From contig JAKVCU010000058.1 of the NCBI GenBank assembly GCA_022448955.1, positions 1-55,280 on the forward strand: a stretch of DNA of 55,280 nt, read 5' to 3'. A program made the translations under genes and the position numbers. Source of the stretch: Saprospiraceae bacterium (lineage in GTDB: Bacteria; Bacteroidota; Bacteroidia; Chitinophagales; Saprospiraceae). Position 1 is the stretch's first letter. The number at the start of each line of letters is the position of its first letter. This document shows, piece by piece, positions 8,534 to 17,504 of this stretch. The notes under the pieces were generated by a model. That model had not been told where the DNA came from and searched no databases. It saw only the letters and a program-made list of their open reading frames with translations.

Positions 8534-9889
8534 ATGGAATTTGACGAATTAAATCAATTGAGAGCTGCGATCCAAAGCTCTCCTGATAATTTGCCCCTTC
8601 GTAAATATTTAGCCAGTCTATTAATTAAAAAAGAACGTTGGGAAGAAGCAGAACTAGAACTAAAAGAAGCCTTAAAATTAGCCCCTAATGATTTAGTCTT
8701 GCAAATAGGCCTAGCCAATGCATTCCATGCACAAGAAAAGACCGGTTCTGGCTTAGTTTTAATTGAAGAACTCACGCAAAAGGGCACTCCTCCTCCAGGT
8801 GCTTGGCTCATTTATGCCAAGTTATTGCTCCAAAGTGGTCAGGCCAAAGATGCAAAAGAAGCCTATGAAAATGCTGTAGCTCTTGATCCAAACTTAAAGG
8901 ACAGTTTCCTCGAGTCTGATATCAACTTAAAAGCAAATCAAAACCCTAATCCAGAACCTGAAAAAATCAAGTTATTCTCAGGAAAATCGGACGATCAAGA
9001 AAAGGATAATGAATCTTCTGTAGAAATAGAACGCCCCAATATTAACTTTGATGATGTAGGTGGAATGACAGAGGTTAAAGAAGAAATTAGAATGAAAATT
9101 ATTCATCCTCTTCAGCATCCTGATTTGTATAAAGCTTATGGTAAAAAAATCGGTGGGGGCATCCTATTATATGGCCCCCCGGGCTGTGGAAAAACACATT
9201 TGGCAAGAGCCACAGCAGGGCAAGTCAATTCCAATTTTATTCCTGTAGGTATTAGTGATATACTCGATATGTATATTGGCCAATCTGAGCGCAATCTTCA
9301 TGCTATTTTCCAAAAGGCTCGAAATCTAAAGCCTTGCGTATTGTTCTTTGATGAGGTAGATGCACTAGGAGCTAGCCGTACAGACATGCGCAATAGTAAT
9401 AGCCGTCGCCTAATCAATCAATTCTTAGATGAATTAGATGGCGTTCGCTATGATAATGATGGCGTTTTAGTACTTGCAGCAACCAATGCACCTTGGCACC
9501 TTGATCCTGCTTTTAGAAGGCCGGGTAGATTTGACCGAATCATTTTTGTTCCACCACCAGATGAATCTGCAAGAGGAGCTATCCTTGACCTAAAATTAAA
9601 AGGGAAGCCTTTAGGGTCACTAAAATTGGATAAAATTACGAAACGCACAAAAGACTTCTCAGGAGCTGATTTAGAAGCCATCATTGATATTGCAGTAGAA
9701 GCAAAATTGGAAGAATCGATCAGAAAAGGAACGGCTCTACCAATCGAAACGCGTGATCTAGAACAAGCCTTAAAAAAACATCGTCCAACGACAAGAGAGT
9801 GGTTTAATACTGCTAAAAACTATGCGCTCTTTGCCAATGAATCTGGACTTTATGATGATATTTTAGCCTATCTCAATATTAAAAAGTAA
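8534..9889 (+). CDS. TPR-AAA+ ATPase
   Basis: A 451-residue protein with N-terminal tetratricopeptide-like helices (about 1-125), an acidic linker, and one AAA+ domain of the CDC48/FtsH/proteasome-ATPase style. Walker A GPPGCGKT is at 214-221, Walker B VLFFDEVD at 269-276, sensor-1 LAATNAP at about 314-320 and the arginine-finger box FRRPGRFD at 327-334. There is no protease domain. Such proteins remodel or unfold partner proteins; the TPR part likely recruits the client. It begins a tight operon with a 43-residue ORF and a TPR membrane protein, suggesting a shared function at the membrane. Partner and role are unknown. Confidence 0.9.
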   Translation: MEFDELNQLRAAIQSSPDNLPLRKYLASLLIKKERWEEAELELKEALKLAPNDLVLQIGLANAFHAQEKTGSGLVLIEELTQKGTPPPGAWLIYAKLLLQSGQAKDAKEAYENAVALDPNLKDSFLESDINLKANQNPNPEPEKIKLFSGKSDDQEKDNESSVEIERPNINFDDVGGMTEVKEEIRMKIIHPLQHPDLYKAYGKKIGGGILLYGPPGCGKTHLARATAGQVNSNFIPVGISDILDMYIGQSERNLHAIFQKARNLKPCVLFFDEVDALGASRTDMRNSNSRRLINQFLDELDGVRYDNDGVLVLAATNAPWHLDPAFRRPGRFDRIIFVPPPDESARGAILDLKLKGKPLGSLKLDKITKRTKDFSGADLEAIIDIAVEAKLEESIRKGTALPIETRDLEQALKKHRPTTREWFNTAKNYALFANESGLYDDILAYLNIKK

Positions 9890-9892
9890 GAT

Positions 9893-10024
9893 ATGAATGA
9901 TCATTTAGATGAGTACATAAAAGCTATTCAGCAATCACAAATATTGTGTACTAAAGAAGCGAAAGCTGCTATTCAACAAGCTCCGTTATTTTCTAATCAG
10001 CATTCAAAAAAGCAAAATATTTAG
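9893..10024 (+). CDS. small hypothetical protein (43 residues) in the AAA+ operon
   Basis: An ATG 3 bases after the AAA+ stop opens a 43-codon frame (MNDHLDEYIKAIQQSQ at the start, ending SKKQNI), whose stop is 2 bases before the start of the next gene. The tight spacing on both sides is the main evidence that it is translated. The protein is polar, glutamine- and alanine-rich, probably helical, with one Cys and no membrane segment. No family recognised. It could instead be a degraded N-terminal piece of a TPR protein. Confidence 0.5.
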   Translation: MNDHLDEYIKAIQQSQILCTKEAKAAIQQAPLFSNQHSKKQNI

Positions 10025-10026
10025 CT

Positions 10027-11268
10027 ATGCATTTACAGAGGGGGCAATTACTACTTCAACAGGGTAGATATCAAGAAGCTGAAAAAGAATTGCAGCAAGC
10101 ACTCAATAATAATCCGACCAATTTCATTGCTCATGCGCTAATATCTGAATGCTATCTAGAAACAAAACGGTTTTCAGAAGCACTGGTATTTAGCCTCCAA
10201 GCACTGCAATATGCACCTGATAATACTTTTGCACTTTACATGCACGCCAAGGCACTTTTCTATAATAAAAAAACAAAAGAAGCTAGTGCAATCATTCATC
10301 AAGGCTTGTCAATAGATCCTAGTGATGCCGGTTTTTTTGGGCTGTTAGCTAATATAGCATTCTATGACGAAGATTGGGATGCAGCTCTGCAAGCTGCTGA
10401 AAGTGGGTTGCAATTAAGTCCTGAAAATGTGCACTTAGTCAATATTCGTGCCCAAGCACTCATCAAGTTAAACAGACAAGTAGAAGCAGAGCAGACCCTG
10501 GATTATGCCTTAAATAAAGCGCCTGAAAATCCTTTTGCTCATGCAAATAAAGGTTGGGTAGCTATCGAACAAGATCGTTATAATGAAGCTATCGATCATT
10601 TTAAAGAATCACTAAGGTTAAATCCAGATAGTAGTTTTGCTCAATCTGGCTTAAAAGAGGCTATTAAGGGAAAAAATTTGCTTTATCGAATAATCTTGAA
10701 GTATTTCCTTTGGATGGAAAAACTCAATGAACGAGGGCGCTGGATTTTTATCATAGGAGCATATGTTGTTTATAGAATCCTAATAAAATTGGCAGAAACA
10801 AATCCTGACATTGCCCCATTCCTTTATCCACTAATTGTCTTATACATCATCTTTGCCTTCTCTTCTTGGATTGCCGTACCCGTTTCGAACCTTTTCTTGC
10901 GACTTCATCCTCTAGGGAAACACGCCCTTACAGATGATGAAAAACTGGGTTCCAATATCATGGGGCTTAGCATGCTCGCTGCAATAGGTTCAGGCATTAC
11001 CTACTGGATAGCTGCTGTGGATATAGCTCTATACTTAACACTATTCTTCACCCTCTTATTAATCCCTATCGGTGGCTTATTTGGTGTGGCTCGAGAAAGC
11101 AAAGCAAGAGCCTATTTAACTTATTACACCCTCATACTAGCTGGCTGCGGCGCTTTATTTTTAGTATTACAAAATTTGTTGTTCGGAGGAATATTTTTAT
11201 TAGGTATCTTTGCCTACGGCTGGGTAGCCAATTATTTTGTTTCAAGAGAGAGAAAAGAATTTTACTAA
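10027..11268 (+). CDS. TPR-repeat membrane protein
   Basis: A 413-residue protein. Residues 1 to ~215 are six or so TPR units (HLQRGQLLLQQGRYQEAEKE, then repeats with AxxxLG..LY-like helices and proline at unit ends such as NNPTNF, YAPDN, IDPSDA, LSPENV, KAPENP, LNPDSS). The C-terminal ~180 residues hold about six membrane segments beginning at GRWIFIIGAYVVYRIL and ending at FAYGWVANYF. The start follows the small ORF by 2 bases. TPR domains bind proteins; with the AAA+ partner it may form a membrane-linked assembly or quality-control complex (inference). Confidence 0.8.
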   Translation: MHLQRGQLLLQQGRYQEAEKELQQALNNNPTNFIAHALISECYLETKRFSEALVFSLQALQYAPDNTFALYMHAKALFYNKKTKEASAIIHQGLSIDPSDAGFFGLLANIAFYDEDWDAALQAAESGLQLSPENVHLVNIRAQALIKLNRQVEAEQTLDYALNKAPENPFAHANKGWVAIEQDRYNEAIDHFKESLRLNPDSSFAQSGLKEAIKGKNLLYRIILKYFLWMEKLNERGRWIFIIGAYVVYRILIKLAETNPDIAPFLYPLIVLYIIFAFSSWIAVPVSNLFLRLHPLGKHALTDDEKLGSNIMGLSMLAAIGSGITYWIAAVDIALYLTLFFTLLLIPIGGLFGVARESKARAYLTYYTLILAGCGALFLVLQNLLFGGIFLLGIFAYGWVANYFVSRERKEFY

Positions 11269-11320
11269 ACTAGTATAAAGTAAAATAAAGCCAAAATGCT
11301 TTGCTATGGAGTAAAGCAGT

Positions 11321-13387
11321 ATGAACCCAACTTTATACCCAAATTATAAACCATTGGACTTTAAAACTGCAATTCTGGAAGGTATTCCAGAACAACTACC
11401 AGAAAAAAAAGCTTACGACAAAACAGTAAGCCATGCTCCTAAAAGAGTAATCGAGGACGTCTTATCTGTAGAGGAAAAAATTCTTGCTATCAAAAATGCC
11501 CTTCGTTACTTCCCAGCTCATCAGCACGAGGTTTTAGCAGCTGAATTTGCCGAAGAGCTAGAACAATACGGCCGCATTTACATGCATAGATTACGTCCCG
11601 ATTATCCTATGTATGCCAGAGGCATAGAGGAATATCCATACAAAAGCCAACAAGCAGCTGCTATCATGTTGATGGTACAGAATAATCTAGATCCGAAAGT
11701 AGCCAAGCATCCACACGAGCTAATTACTTATGGAGGGAATGGCGCCGTATTCCAAAATTGGGCGCAGTATCGCCTTTGTATGAAGTACCTTGCTGAAATG
11801 ACAGACGAGCAAACCCTAGTGCTTTATTCAGGACATCCACTAGGACTTTTTCCTTCTCATAGAGATGCGCCAAGAGTAGTCGTTACCAATGGCATGATGA
11901 TCCCTAATTATTCTAAGAAAAAAGATTGGAATAAGTACAATGCACTAGGTGTTACTTCTTATGGTCAAATGACAGCAGGTTCCTTTATGTATATCGGTCC
12001 TCAAGGCATTGTACACGGAACAACGATAACCTTACTTAATGCAGGTCGCTTGCATCATTTAGGTAATGATGACCTTAGCGGTAAGGTTTATATCACCTCG
12101 GGCCTTGGCGGTATGTCAGGTGCTCAAGCATTAGCAGCTGTAATTACTGGCGCAGTAGGTGTAATTGGTGAGGTAGATGGAGATGCTATTCAACAAAGAA
12201 TAACGGATGGATATATCCAAAAGGAAAATGTTTATACAGATGTCAATGAGCTCGTCATCCGAATAAAAAAATGTAAAATAGAAGAAAAAGGTATTGCTCT
12301 AGTTTATCATGGTAATATTGTAGAATTGTGGGAAAAGCTAGTAGCAGAAAATGTACATGTCGAACTTGGCTCAGACCAAACTTCCTTACACAATATTGAT
12401 GATCTTGGCTACTGCCCTATTGGCTATACTTTTGAGCAAGCCAAGGCTTTGTTAAATAAGGATAAAGTACGATTCATGGCAGAGGTGAAAGATACCCTTC
12501 GCCGCCATGTTGAAGCAATTAATACGCTTTCAGAGCGAGGTATGTATTTCTGGGACTATGGAAATGCTTTTCTAAAAGAAGCAGGAAAAGCAGGAGCAGA
12601 CATCTGGAAAAATCAGGAAAAAGAAATTTTTAAGTATCCTTCCTATGTGGAAGATATTATGGGGCCTATGTGCTTTGATTATGGCTTCGGGCCATTCAGA
12701 TGGGTCTGTACTTCTGGTAAAAAATCAGACCTTGATAGAACAGATAAAATTGCTGCTGATATTATCAAAAATATGCTTAAAGATTCACCAATTGAAATTC
12801 AATCACAACTAAAGGATAACCTCAATTGGATTGAATCAGCAGATGAAAATATCCCTATCGTCGGTTCCAAATCTAGGATTTTATATGCGGATTCAGAAGG
12901 TAGAATCCAAATCGCACTCGCCTTTAATGAAGCACTTAAAAATGGTGAACTAGAAGGACCTATCGTATTAGGGCGAGACCACCATGATGTTTCTGGAACA
13001 GATTCACCTTACCGAGAAACAGCTAATATTTATGATGGATCAAGGTTTACAGCAGATATGGCTGTGCATAATGTTATAGGCGATAGTTTTAGAGGAGCAA
13101 CTTGGGTCTCGCTACACAATGGTGGAGGCGTTGGATGGGGTGAAGTAATGAACGGTGGCTTTGGTATGGTAATAGATGGTACAGAAGATTCCGAAAGAAG
13201 ACTAAAATCTATGCTATTTTGGGATGTCAATAATGGTATTGCGAGAAGAAGCTGGGCAAGAAATGCAGAGGCGATCTCTACAGCAGAACGAACCATGCAA
13301 CAGTATCCAGGCTTAAAAATAACACTTCCAAACCTCGTCAATGATGATATCCTTCATCACTTAATCGAGCAGAGCGAAGTAGAATAA
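11321..13387 (+). CDS. hutU: urocanate hydratase
   Basis: Converts urocanate to 4-imidazolone-5-propionate, the second step of histidine degradation, using tightly bound NAD as an electrophile in the cytoplasm. Recognisable blocks include TYGGNGAVFQNWAQYRL (about 136-152), LYSGHPLGLFPSH, the NAD-site run YITSGLGGMSGAQ (about 257-269) and the box around Cys451 followed by GPFRW, equivalent to the active-site Cys410 region of the Pseudomonas enzyme. At 688 residues it is the longer form seen in Bacteroidota rather than the ~560-residue proteobacterial form. No other hut gene is in the window. A bidirectional hairpin follows. Confidence 0.95.
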   Translation: MNPTLYPNYKPLDFKTAILEGIPEQLPEKKAYDKTVSHAPKRVIEDVLSVEEKILAIKNALRYFPAHQHEVLAAEFAEELEQYGRIYMHRLRPDYPMYARGIEEYPYKSQQAAAIMLMVQNNLDPKVAKHPHELITYGGNGAVFQNWAQYRLCMKYLAEMTDEQTLVLYSGHPLGLFPSHRDAPRVVVTNGMMIPNYSKKKDWNKYNALGVTSYGQMTAGSFMYIGPQGIVHGTTITLLNAGRLHHLGNDDLSGKVYITSGLGGMSGAQALAAVITGAVGVIGEVDGDAIQQRITDGYIQKENVYTDVNELVIRIKKCKIEEKGIALVYHGNIVELWEKLVAENVHVELGSDQTSLHNIDDLGYCPIGYTFEQAKALLNKDKVRFMAEVKDTLRRHVEAINTLSERGMYFWDYGNAFLKEAGKAGADIWKNQEKEIFKYPSYVEDIMGPMCFDYGFGPFRWVCTSGKKSDLDRTDKIAADIIKNMLKDSPIEIQSQLKDNLNWIESADENIPIVGSKSRILYADSEGRIQIALAFNEALKNGELEGPIVLGRDHHDVSGTDSPYRETANIYDGSRFTADMAVHNVIGDSFRGATWVSLHNGGGVGWGEVMNGGFGMVIDGTEDSERRLKSMLFWDVNNGIARRSWARNAEAISTAERTMQQYPGLKITLPNLVNDDILHHLIEQSEVE

Positions 13388-13394
13388 AAACATC

Positions 13395-13452
13395 CGTCAT
13401 CTTACCTTAATGTACAAAATAAAAAGGTAAGATGACGCCTATTTTTGCAAAA
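13395..13452. terminator. bidirectional hairpin terminator
   Basis: A perfect 12-bp stem, CGTCATCTTACC and GGTAAGATGACG, with a 29-base loop lies between the convergent hutU and the next gene; CCTATTTTT follows on the plus strand. Confidence 0.75.
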
Positions 13453-13460
13453 AAATATTT

Positions 13461-14342
13461 TTACTCACACATAGCAAAATCTTTATATCGATAGGTCCTA
13501 TCATTAAAATCTATTTTTTTACCCTTTATTTCTACCCGACCAAATTCGAATTTTCTTTTTCCATCTAACATTAGATAGGGCTTTCCTTCAAGATCATTCA
13601 CCAATTCCCACTGGCCATCTAAGACTTCTTCTGCTTTCGATCCACTAGTATTATTAGTGGTTACCATTAAGGTAAATTCCCCTGTATCACAAAGATCTAT
13701 CTTGACATCTTCTTTCTGAGATGTTCGCTTGTTAAAGCCAGTATAGGAATAACATTTCCCAATAATCCTAGTCTTTAAAGCATTGGTAGTTGGTTTACTC
13801 CATCTAATGGTTTTAAGTATATCACTAATAGTCTGATCTAGGAATGCAGGGTTATCTTCATTTCCTAAGCCAAAAACCACAATACCATTGCCATAAGATC
13901 CAGTCCTGCTTTCACAAATGAGTTTAAAAGAGCCATCCTTACCTATTGCAGAGGTTTGAAAGCGATAGCCCCTTGTTGTCTTTTGTGATTTAGGCGGCAT
14001 TAATTTGTAACGACCCGAAGAAGCGAAAGACTGCGCCGCAAAGTTTGTAATTTGTTTAAGCTCCACTTTAGAAAAAGCATAGATACTGAATACTTCTTTT
14101 TGAAGATTTTTCTCTCCTCTTTGTAGAACAAAACTCCTATTCCTAGTATTATACTTACCAGAGAATCCTTTTGGTATCGTAAATGAAATACCGACTACCT
14201 CGGATGAAACAACTGCTCCGGATTGGTACAGTTTTCCGTTTACAATCGGGGAGGCGTAAGATAATGAATAACATAGTAAAAAGCTCCATAATAGTAACAC
14301 GTGCATAAATTCTATTTTTACCTTATCCGACATATAGAACAT
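13461..14342 (-). CDS. hypothetical secreted protein
   Basis: A 293-residue protein with a hydrophobic export signal at about residues 13-31 (MHVLLLWSFLLCYSLSYA), so translation may really begin at Met4 or Met13. The remainder is mixed alpha/beta with a conserved-looking block ISFTIPKGFSGKYNTRNRSF near the N terminus, and a C-terminal lipocalin-like segment (ITGKCYSY-like RIIGKCYSYTGF, then DGQWELVNDLEGKPYLMLDG and FEFGRVEIKGKKI) suggestive of a small beta-barrel. No catalytic motif is visible. It stands alone; function unknown. Confidence 0.65.
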   Translation of the reverse strand: MFYMSDKVKIEFMHVLLLWSFLLCYSLSYASPIVNGKLYQSGAVVSSEVVGISFTIPKGFSGKYNTRNRSFVLQRGEKNLQKEVFSIYAFSKVELKQITNFAAQSFASSGRYKLMPPKSQKTTRGYRFQTSAIGKDGSFKLICESRTGSYGNGIVVFGLGNEDNPAFLDQTISDILKTIRWSKPTTNALKTRIIGKCYSYTGFNKRTSQKEDVKIDLCDTGEFTLMVTTNNTSGSKAEEVLDGQWELVNDLEGKPYLMLDGKRKFEFGRVEIKGKKIDFNDRTYRYKDFAMCE

Positions 14343-14558
14343 GTTTATAAGTTGCTGTTATGGCCTTATAATTAATAAAATGACTAAATAACTATTTTCT
14401 CTATTTTACTTTTGTTTAAGTGTACGCTAGGTAGGTTAAATTTTTTATTCTAACTTCTCTGCTTATATTTACTTTTTTACGTAACGGTTCAAAAAAAAGA
14501 GCAAGTTATATCGTTTTTTTACAATATACGCCTTTTTCGTTTCAAATGTTCAGCACTT

Positions 14559-15350
14559 ATGAAAAAAATAAGCTTTTTCGTTATCCTACTATTTTTTGCA
14601 TGTGGAAATAATTCTGAAACCTCTCAAATACCTCTCACTAACACAAAAGAAGCTAATCAGGATACTACCGAAAAGATTTTGTTTAATGAATATATGAAAG
14701 ATAGAGATTTGTTCTCTTCCCAACAAATATATGAACTTGGAAAACTTAATCCAGTAGATGAGGCACTAACGGACACCGTTTTTTTTGTTTTTAGAGAAAA
14801 ACTACTAAATGCAGTACGTGAAAAAGATATTTTCTATCTATTGGAACAACTCGATCCCAATATTAAAGTAAATTTTGGCAGCAGCATCGGCGTAGAAGCT
14901 TTTACTCAAGCATGGCAATTGACCTCAGAAGAAAAAACAATGACGTCCCCACTTTGGAAAGAACTTGAAAAAACACTTCAATTGGGAGGAACATTTAATC
15001 CAACTAAAAGCCTTTTTCTTTCCAACTATGTTTTTGCCACTATGGACGAACCCTATGATCCGTATATTCATGCAGTAGTACTTGGCAGTGGGGTTAGATA
15101 TCGATCCGCGCCCCATTCGAAAAGTAAAATTGTTGGTCGTTTATCTTATGATGTAGTTGAAGTTTTAGATAGTAATGGCCCAAAAGAAACGATTGCGGGA
15201 GAAACCCATCAATGGGTGAAAATTAAAAACCTAGCAGGAAAGGAGGGTTATATATTTGGCAAATATCTGGCATCGCCCATTGACTATAGAGCAGGTTTTA
15301 AAAAAATTGATGGCCATTGGAAAATGACCTTTTTTGTGGCTGGAGACTAA
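14559..15350 (+). CDS. lipoprotein with SH3-like domain
   Basis: A 263-residue lipoprotein: signal MKKISFFVILLFFACGNN with the lipobox cysteine at residue 15. The middle (about 45-160) is an unassigned helical domain. Residues ~180-235 are a bacterial SH3-type domain (GVRYRSAPHSKSKIVGRL, VVEVLDSNG, WVKIKNLAGKEGYIFGKYL), commonly binding cell-wall peptides or other ligands, and the end is a short DGHWKMTFFVAGD strand seen in other Bacteroidota SH3 lipoproteins. It is probably anchored to a periplasmic membrane face. Function unknown. Confidence 0.8.
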   Translation: MKKISFFVILLFFACGNNSETSQIPLTNTKEANQDTTEKILFNEYMKDRDLFSSQQIYELGKLNPVDEALTDTVFFVFREKLLNAVREKDIFYLLEQLDPNIKVNFGSSIGVEAFTQAWQLTSEEKTMTSPLWKELEKTLQLGGTFNPTKSLFLSNYVFATMDEPYDPYIHAVVLGSGVRYRSAPHSKSKIVGRLSYDVVEVLDSNGPKETIAGETHQWVKIKNLAGKEGYIFGKYLASPIDYRAGFKKIDGHWKMTFFVAGD

Positions 15351-15351
15351 A

Positions 15352-15376
15352 TACACTATAATCTAAGTTTAGTGTA
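15352..15376. terminator. weak hairpin between convergent genes
   Basis: TACACTA and TAGTGTA form a 7-bp stem with an 11-base loop between two convergent genes. No T tract follows on either strand, so this is a weak call. Confidence 0.35.
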
Positions 15377-15425
15377 CTAAAAAGAAAAAGGACCAGCATC
15401 TAGGCAACTCTATTAAAGAGTCTTT

Positions 15426-16169
15426 TCAGATGGCTCTTGGATTATCGTGACTACATATTGAGATGTGCAAATGATCGGCAGTTCCTACATGCCTTAAGGT
15501 GTTAAAACCCATCCATTCAAAATACTTTAAAACTAGCCAATTTCTAATAGCCGAACGGCCATTAGTTCGGAGATCTATGGCATGGGAGTAGCCCGTACTT
15601 TGAATGTAATGCAAAGAATGTTTTTTGGTGGCTAAACCCATTCTCTTATAATCCTCTGGTAGTCGATTTGCATCTGTAATCAAAAGATCGTTATCTAAAA
15701 AAATTAAAGTACTTACCCCTAATCTCAAAATAGGATGTAAGCTGGTAAATTCATCTTGAACCGATGTATACTTCGCATTGATTGGATGTAAGTAAAATAC
15801 TGCAGGTAAACAATATACCATAACCAAAACAAAAGCTATGAAGTATTTTCGCTTAAGCGAAAAACTAAAACTTTGAGTCCAGCTATATTGTATGTAAGCA
15901 AAATATAACATTAAAATCGTTGCACTACAAAGCATTCCTCCTATCAAGGCTAGCCAAGGGCTAAAATGTAGTATATTGTAAAGATACACTGCTCCTCTTA
16001 TCAATAGGACAAATGGCAAAGCAGAAAAAATGACCGCCTTAGCCATGAGCCAAAGTAATAAACGAAGACTATACCCTTTGGATAAAGAGATCTTCGCGGG
16101 AGGATGTGTCTTTTGAGTAGGAGCAGAACTCCCCTTTTTTAAATCAGAAAAAGGAAATGACGCTTTCAT
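15426..16169 (-). CDS. membrane protein with possible M15-like C-terminal domain
   Basis: A 247-residue protein: a short basic N terminus, then three to four membrane segments (about 35-62, 70-95, 108-128 and possibly 148-160), and an ~85-residue C-terminal soluble domain. That domain has GYSHAIDLRT (His196, Asp199), a helix, and GFNTL...ADHLHIS (His233, His235). This order resembles the SxHxxGxAxD ... HxH zinc site of LAS/M15 peptidases (VanY, MepA), which trim peptidoglycan peptides, but the spacing differs from the canonical motif, so the assignment is inference. It lies 78 bases after cutC on the same strand. Confidence 0.6.
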   Translation of the reverse strand: MKASFPFSDLKKGSSAPTQKTHPPAKISLSKGYSLRLLLWLMAKAVIFSALPFVLLIRGAVYLYNILHFSPWLALIGGMLCSATILMLYFAYIQYSWTQSFSFSLKRKYFIAFVLVMVYCLPAVFYLHPINAKYTSVQDEFTSLHPILRLGVSTLIFLDNDLLITDANRLPEDYKRMGLATKKHSLHYIQSTGYSHAIDLRTNGRSAIRNWLVLKYFEWMGFNTLRHVGTADHLHISICSHDNPRAI

Positions 16170-16247
16170 TGCTTGACCATTTGGTACATAATAAATTTTT
16201 GATCAGGTTTCAAAAACTTATTGCTACGAGGATCCTTATTTTTTCTA

Positions 16248-16952
16248 CTAAGGCTGATCGAGTATTTTTCGCATTTGCTTCACTTGTTCGATATCTACTT
16301 TCAACCATTTTTCACCTTCTTGAAAAACACTTTTATTCCATATTTTTGCAGCAGAATGAAGATGATATAGTCCCGGTATTTTTTTCAGTTCTCCCAAATT
16401 ATTTGGGCGAATTCCACCACCGGCCATAATTTCAATTTCATGCCCAAACTGCTCAAGGTATCGAGCAATATTGCCTTTCCCTTCCAATGCCGTTTTTTTC
16501 TGCCCTGAAGTCAGTAAGCGCTTAACACCCAAACCTACCAAAAGGCTCAGTGCATCGAGGTCGTTTTTACATATATCGAAAGCTTTATGAAATACAAATG
16601 GAAGGGGTTCGGTAGCCGCTATCATTACTTTCGTAAAATCATGATCTATGCTTGTATCTTCATTCAATGCCCCTGCGACAATGCCGTCTACCCCCAGCTG
16701 TTTAGCCATACTAATATTCTCTAGAATGGTTTCTTTTTCCCATTTATTATAGACAAAATCTCCTGGTCTAGGTCGAATTAAAACCATGACTGGAATATCC
16801 AAATATTTTTTGAGTAGCATTATTTTCGCACTACTAGGCGTAACACCTCCCGCCGATAGATCCTCACATAACTCAATACGGTTCGCACCTGCACTTTGTG
16901 CCAAAATAGCGGATTCTAAAGAATCACAACAAATTTCAAGTATTCGTTTCAC
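16248..16952 (-). CDS. cutC: CutC family protein
   Basis: A 234-residue TIM-barrel protein of the PF-CutC family, identified by ILEICCDSLESAILAQSAGA and RIELCEDLSAGGVTPS at the N terminus, IPVMVLIRPRPGDFVY, and the late block EIMAGGGIRPNN. Historically linked to copper homeostasis in E. coli, though a direct copper role is disputed. Length is typical. It is divergent from the GNAT gene with only 30 bases between start codons, so promoters overlap. Confidence 0.92.
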   Translation of the reverse strand: MKRILEICCDSLESAILAQSAGANRIELCEDLSAGGVTPSSAKIMLLKKYLDIPVMVLIRPRPGDFVYNKWEKETILENISMAKQLGVDGIVAGALNEDTSIDHDFTKVMIAATEPLPFVFHKAFDICKNDLDALSLLVGLGVKRLLTSGQKKTALEGKGNIARYLEQFGHEIEIMAGGGIRPNNLGELKKIPGLYHLHSAAKIWNKSVFQEGEKWLKVDIEQVKQMRKILDQP

Positions 16953-16982
16953 TAGTTTTTATATAAATTTAAAGTAAAAATA

Positions 16983-17468
16983 ATGACCATCCGAGCAGCG
17001 GAAGAAAAAGACCTTCAAAAGGTTTTTGAAATTTTCCAAGAAGTAGTAAATCAGAAAGTTTATTATCCATATGATAAAAGTACTCCAAAGACCTACATTG
17101 AAAAAATATGGGTCAACCTAAATAATATTATTTACGTTGCTGAATTAGACCGTGAAGTAGTTGGCGCTTACATTATCCGCCCCAACCAGCCAGGCTATGG
17201 AAGTCATATCGCTAACGCTGCTTATATGGTAGATAGCAAGATAAGAGGTAAAGGTATTGGCCGTGCGCTAGGCCAGCATTCTTTACAATCAGCTAAAAAA
17301 GCTGGCTATTACGGTATGCAATTTAATTTTGTGGTGAGTACCAATGAAGGAGCCATAAAATTATGGAAAGATATTGGTTTTGAAATCGTAGGTAAAGCCC
17401 CCGATGGGTTCTATCATCATAAAAAAGGTTATGTAGATGCTTACATCATGTACCAGAGATTAGAATAG
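16983..17468 (+). CDS. GNAT family N-acetyltransferase
   Basis: A 161-residue GNAT-fold protein. The N terminus MTIRAAEEKDLQKVFEIFQ is the typical beta1-alpha1, and the acetyl-CoA pyrophosphate loop is visible as KIRGKGIGRALGQHSLQSA at about residues 83-101 (R/Q-x-x-G-x-G/A). A conserved NEGAIKLWKDIGFEIVG segment lies near the C terminus. It transfers an acetyl group from acetyl-CoA to an amine; the acceptor is unknown. Single gene, closed by a hairpin terminator that begins at its stop codon. Confidence 0.9.
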   Translation: MTIRAAEEKDLQKVFEIFQEVVNQKVYYPYDKSTPKTYIEKIWVNLNNIIYVAELDREVVGAYIIRPNQPGYGSHIANAAYMVDSKIRGKGIGRALGQHSLQSAKKAGYYGMQFNFVVSTNEGAIKLWKDIGFEIVGKAPDGFYHHKKGYVDAYIMYQRLE

Positions 17469-17497
17469 GGCAGCAGCTCACTGACTCCTGCCCTTTT
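17468..17497 (+). terminator. rho-independent terminator after GNAT gene
   Basis: GGGCAG and CTGCCC form a 6-bp GC-rich stem followed directly by TTTT. It sits 8 bases before the stop of the convergent propeller gene. Confidence 0.7.
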
Positions 17498-17504
17498 CAT
17501 CCTT

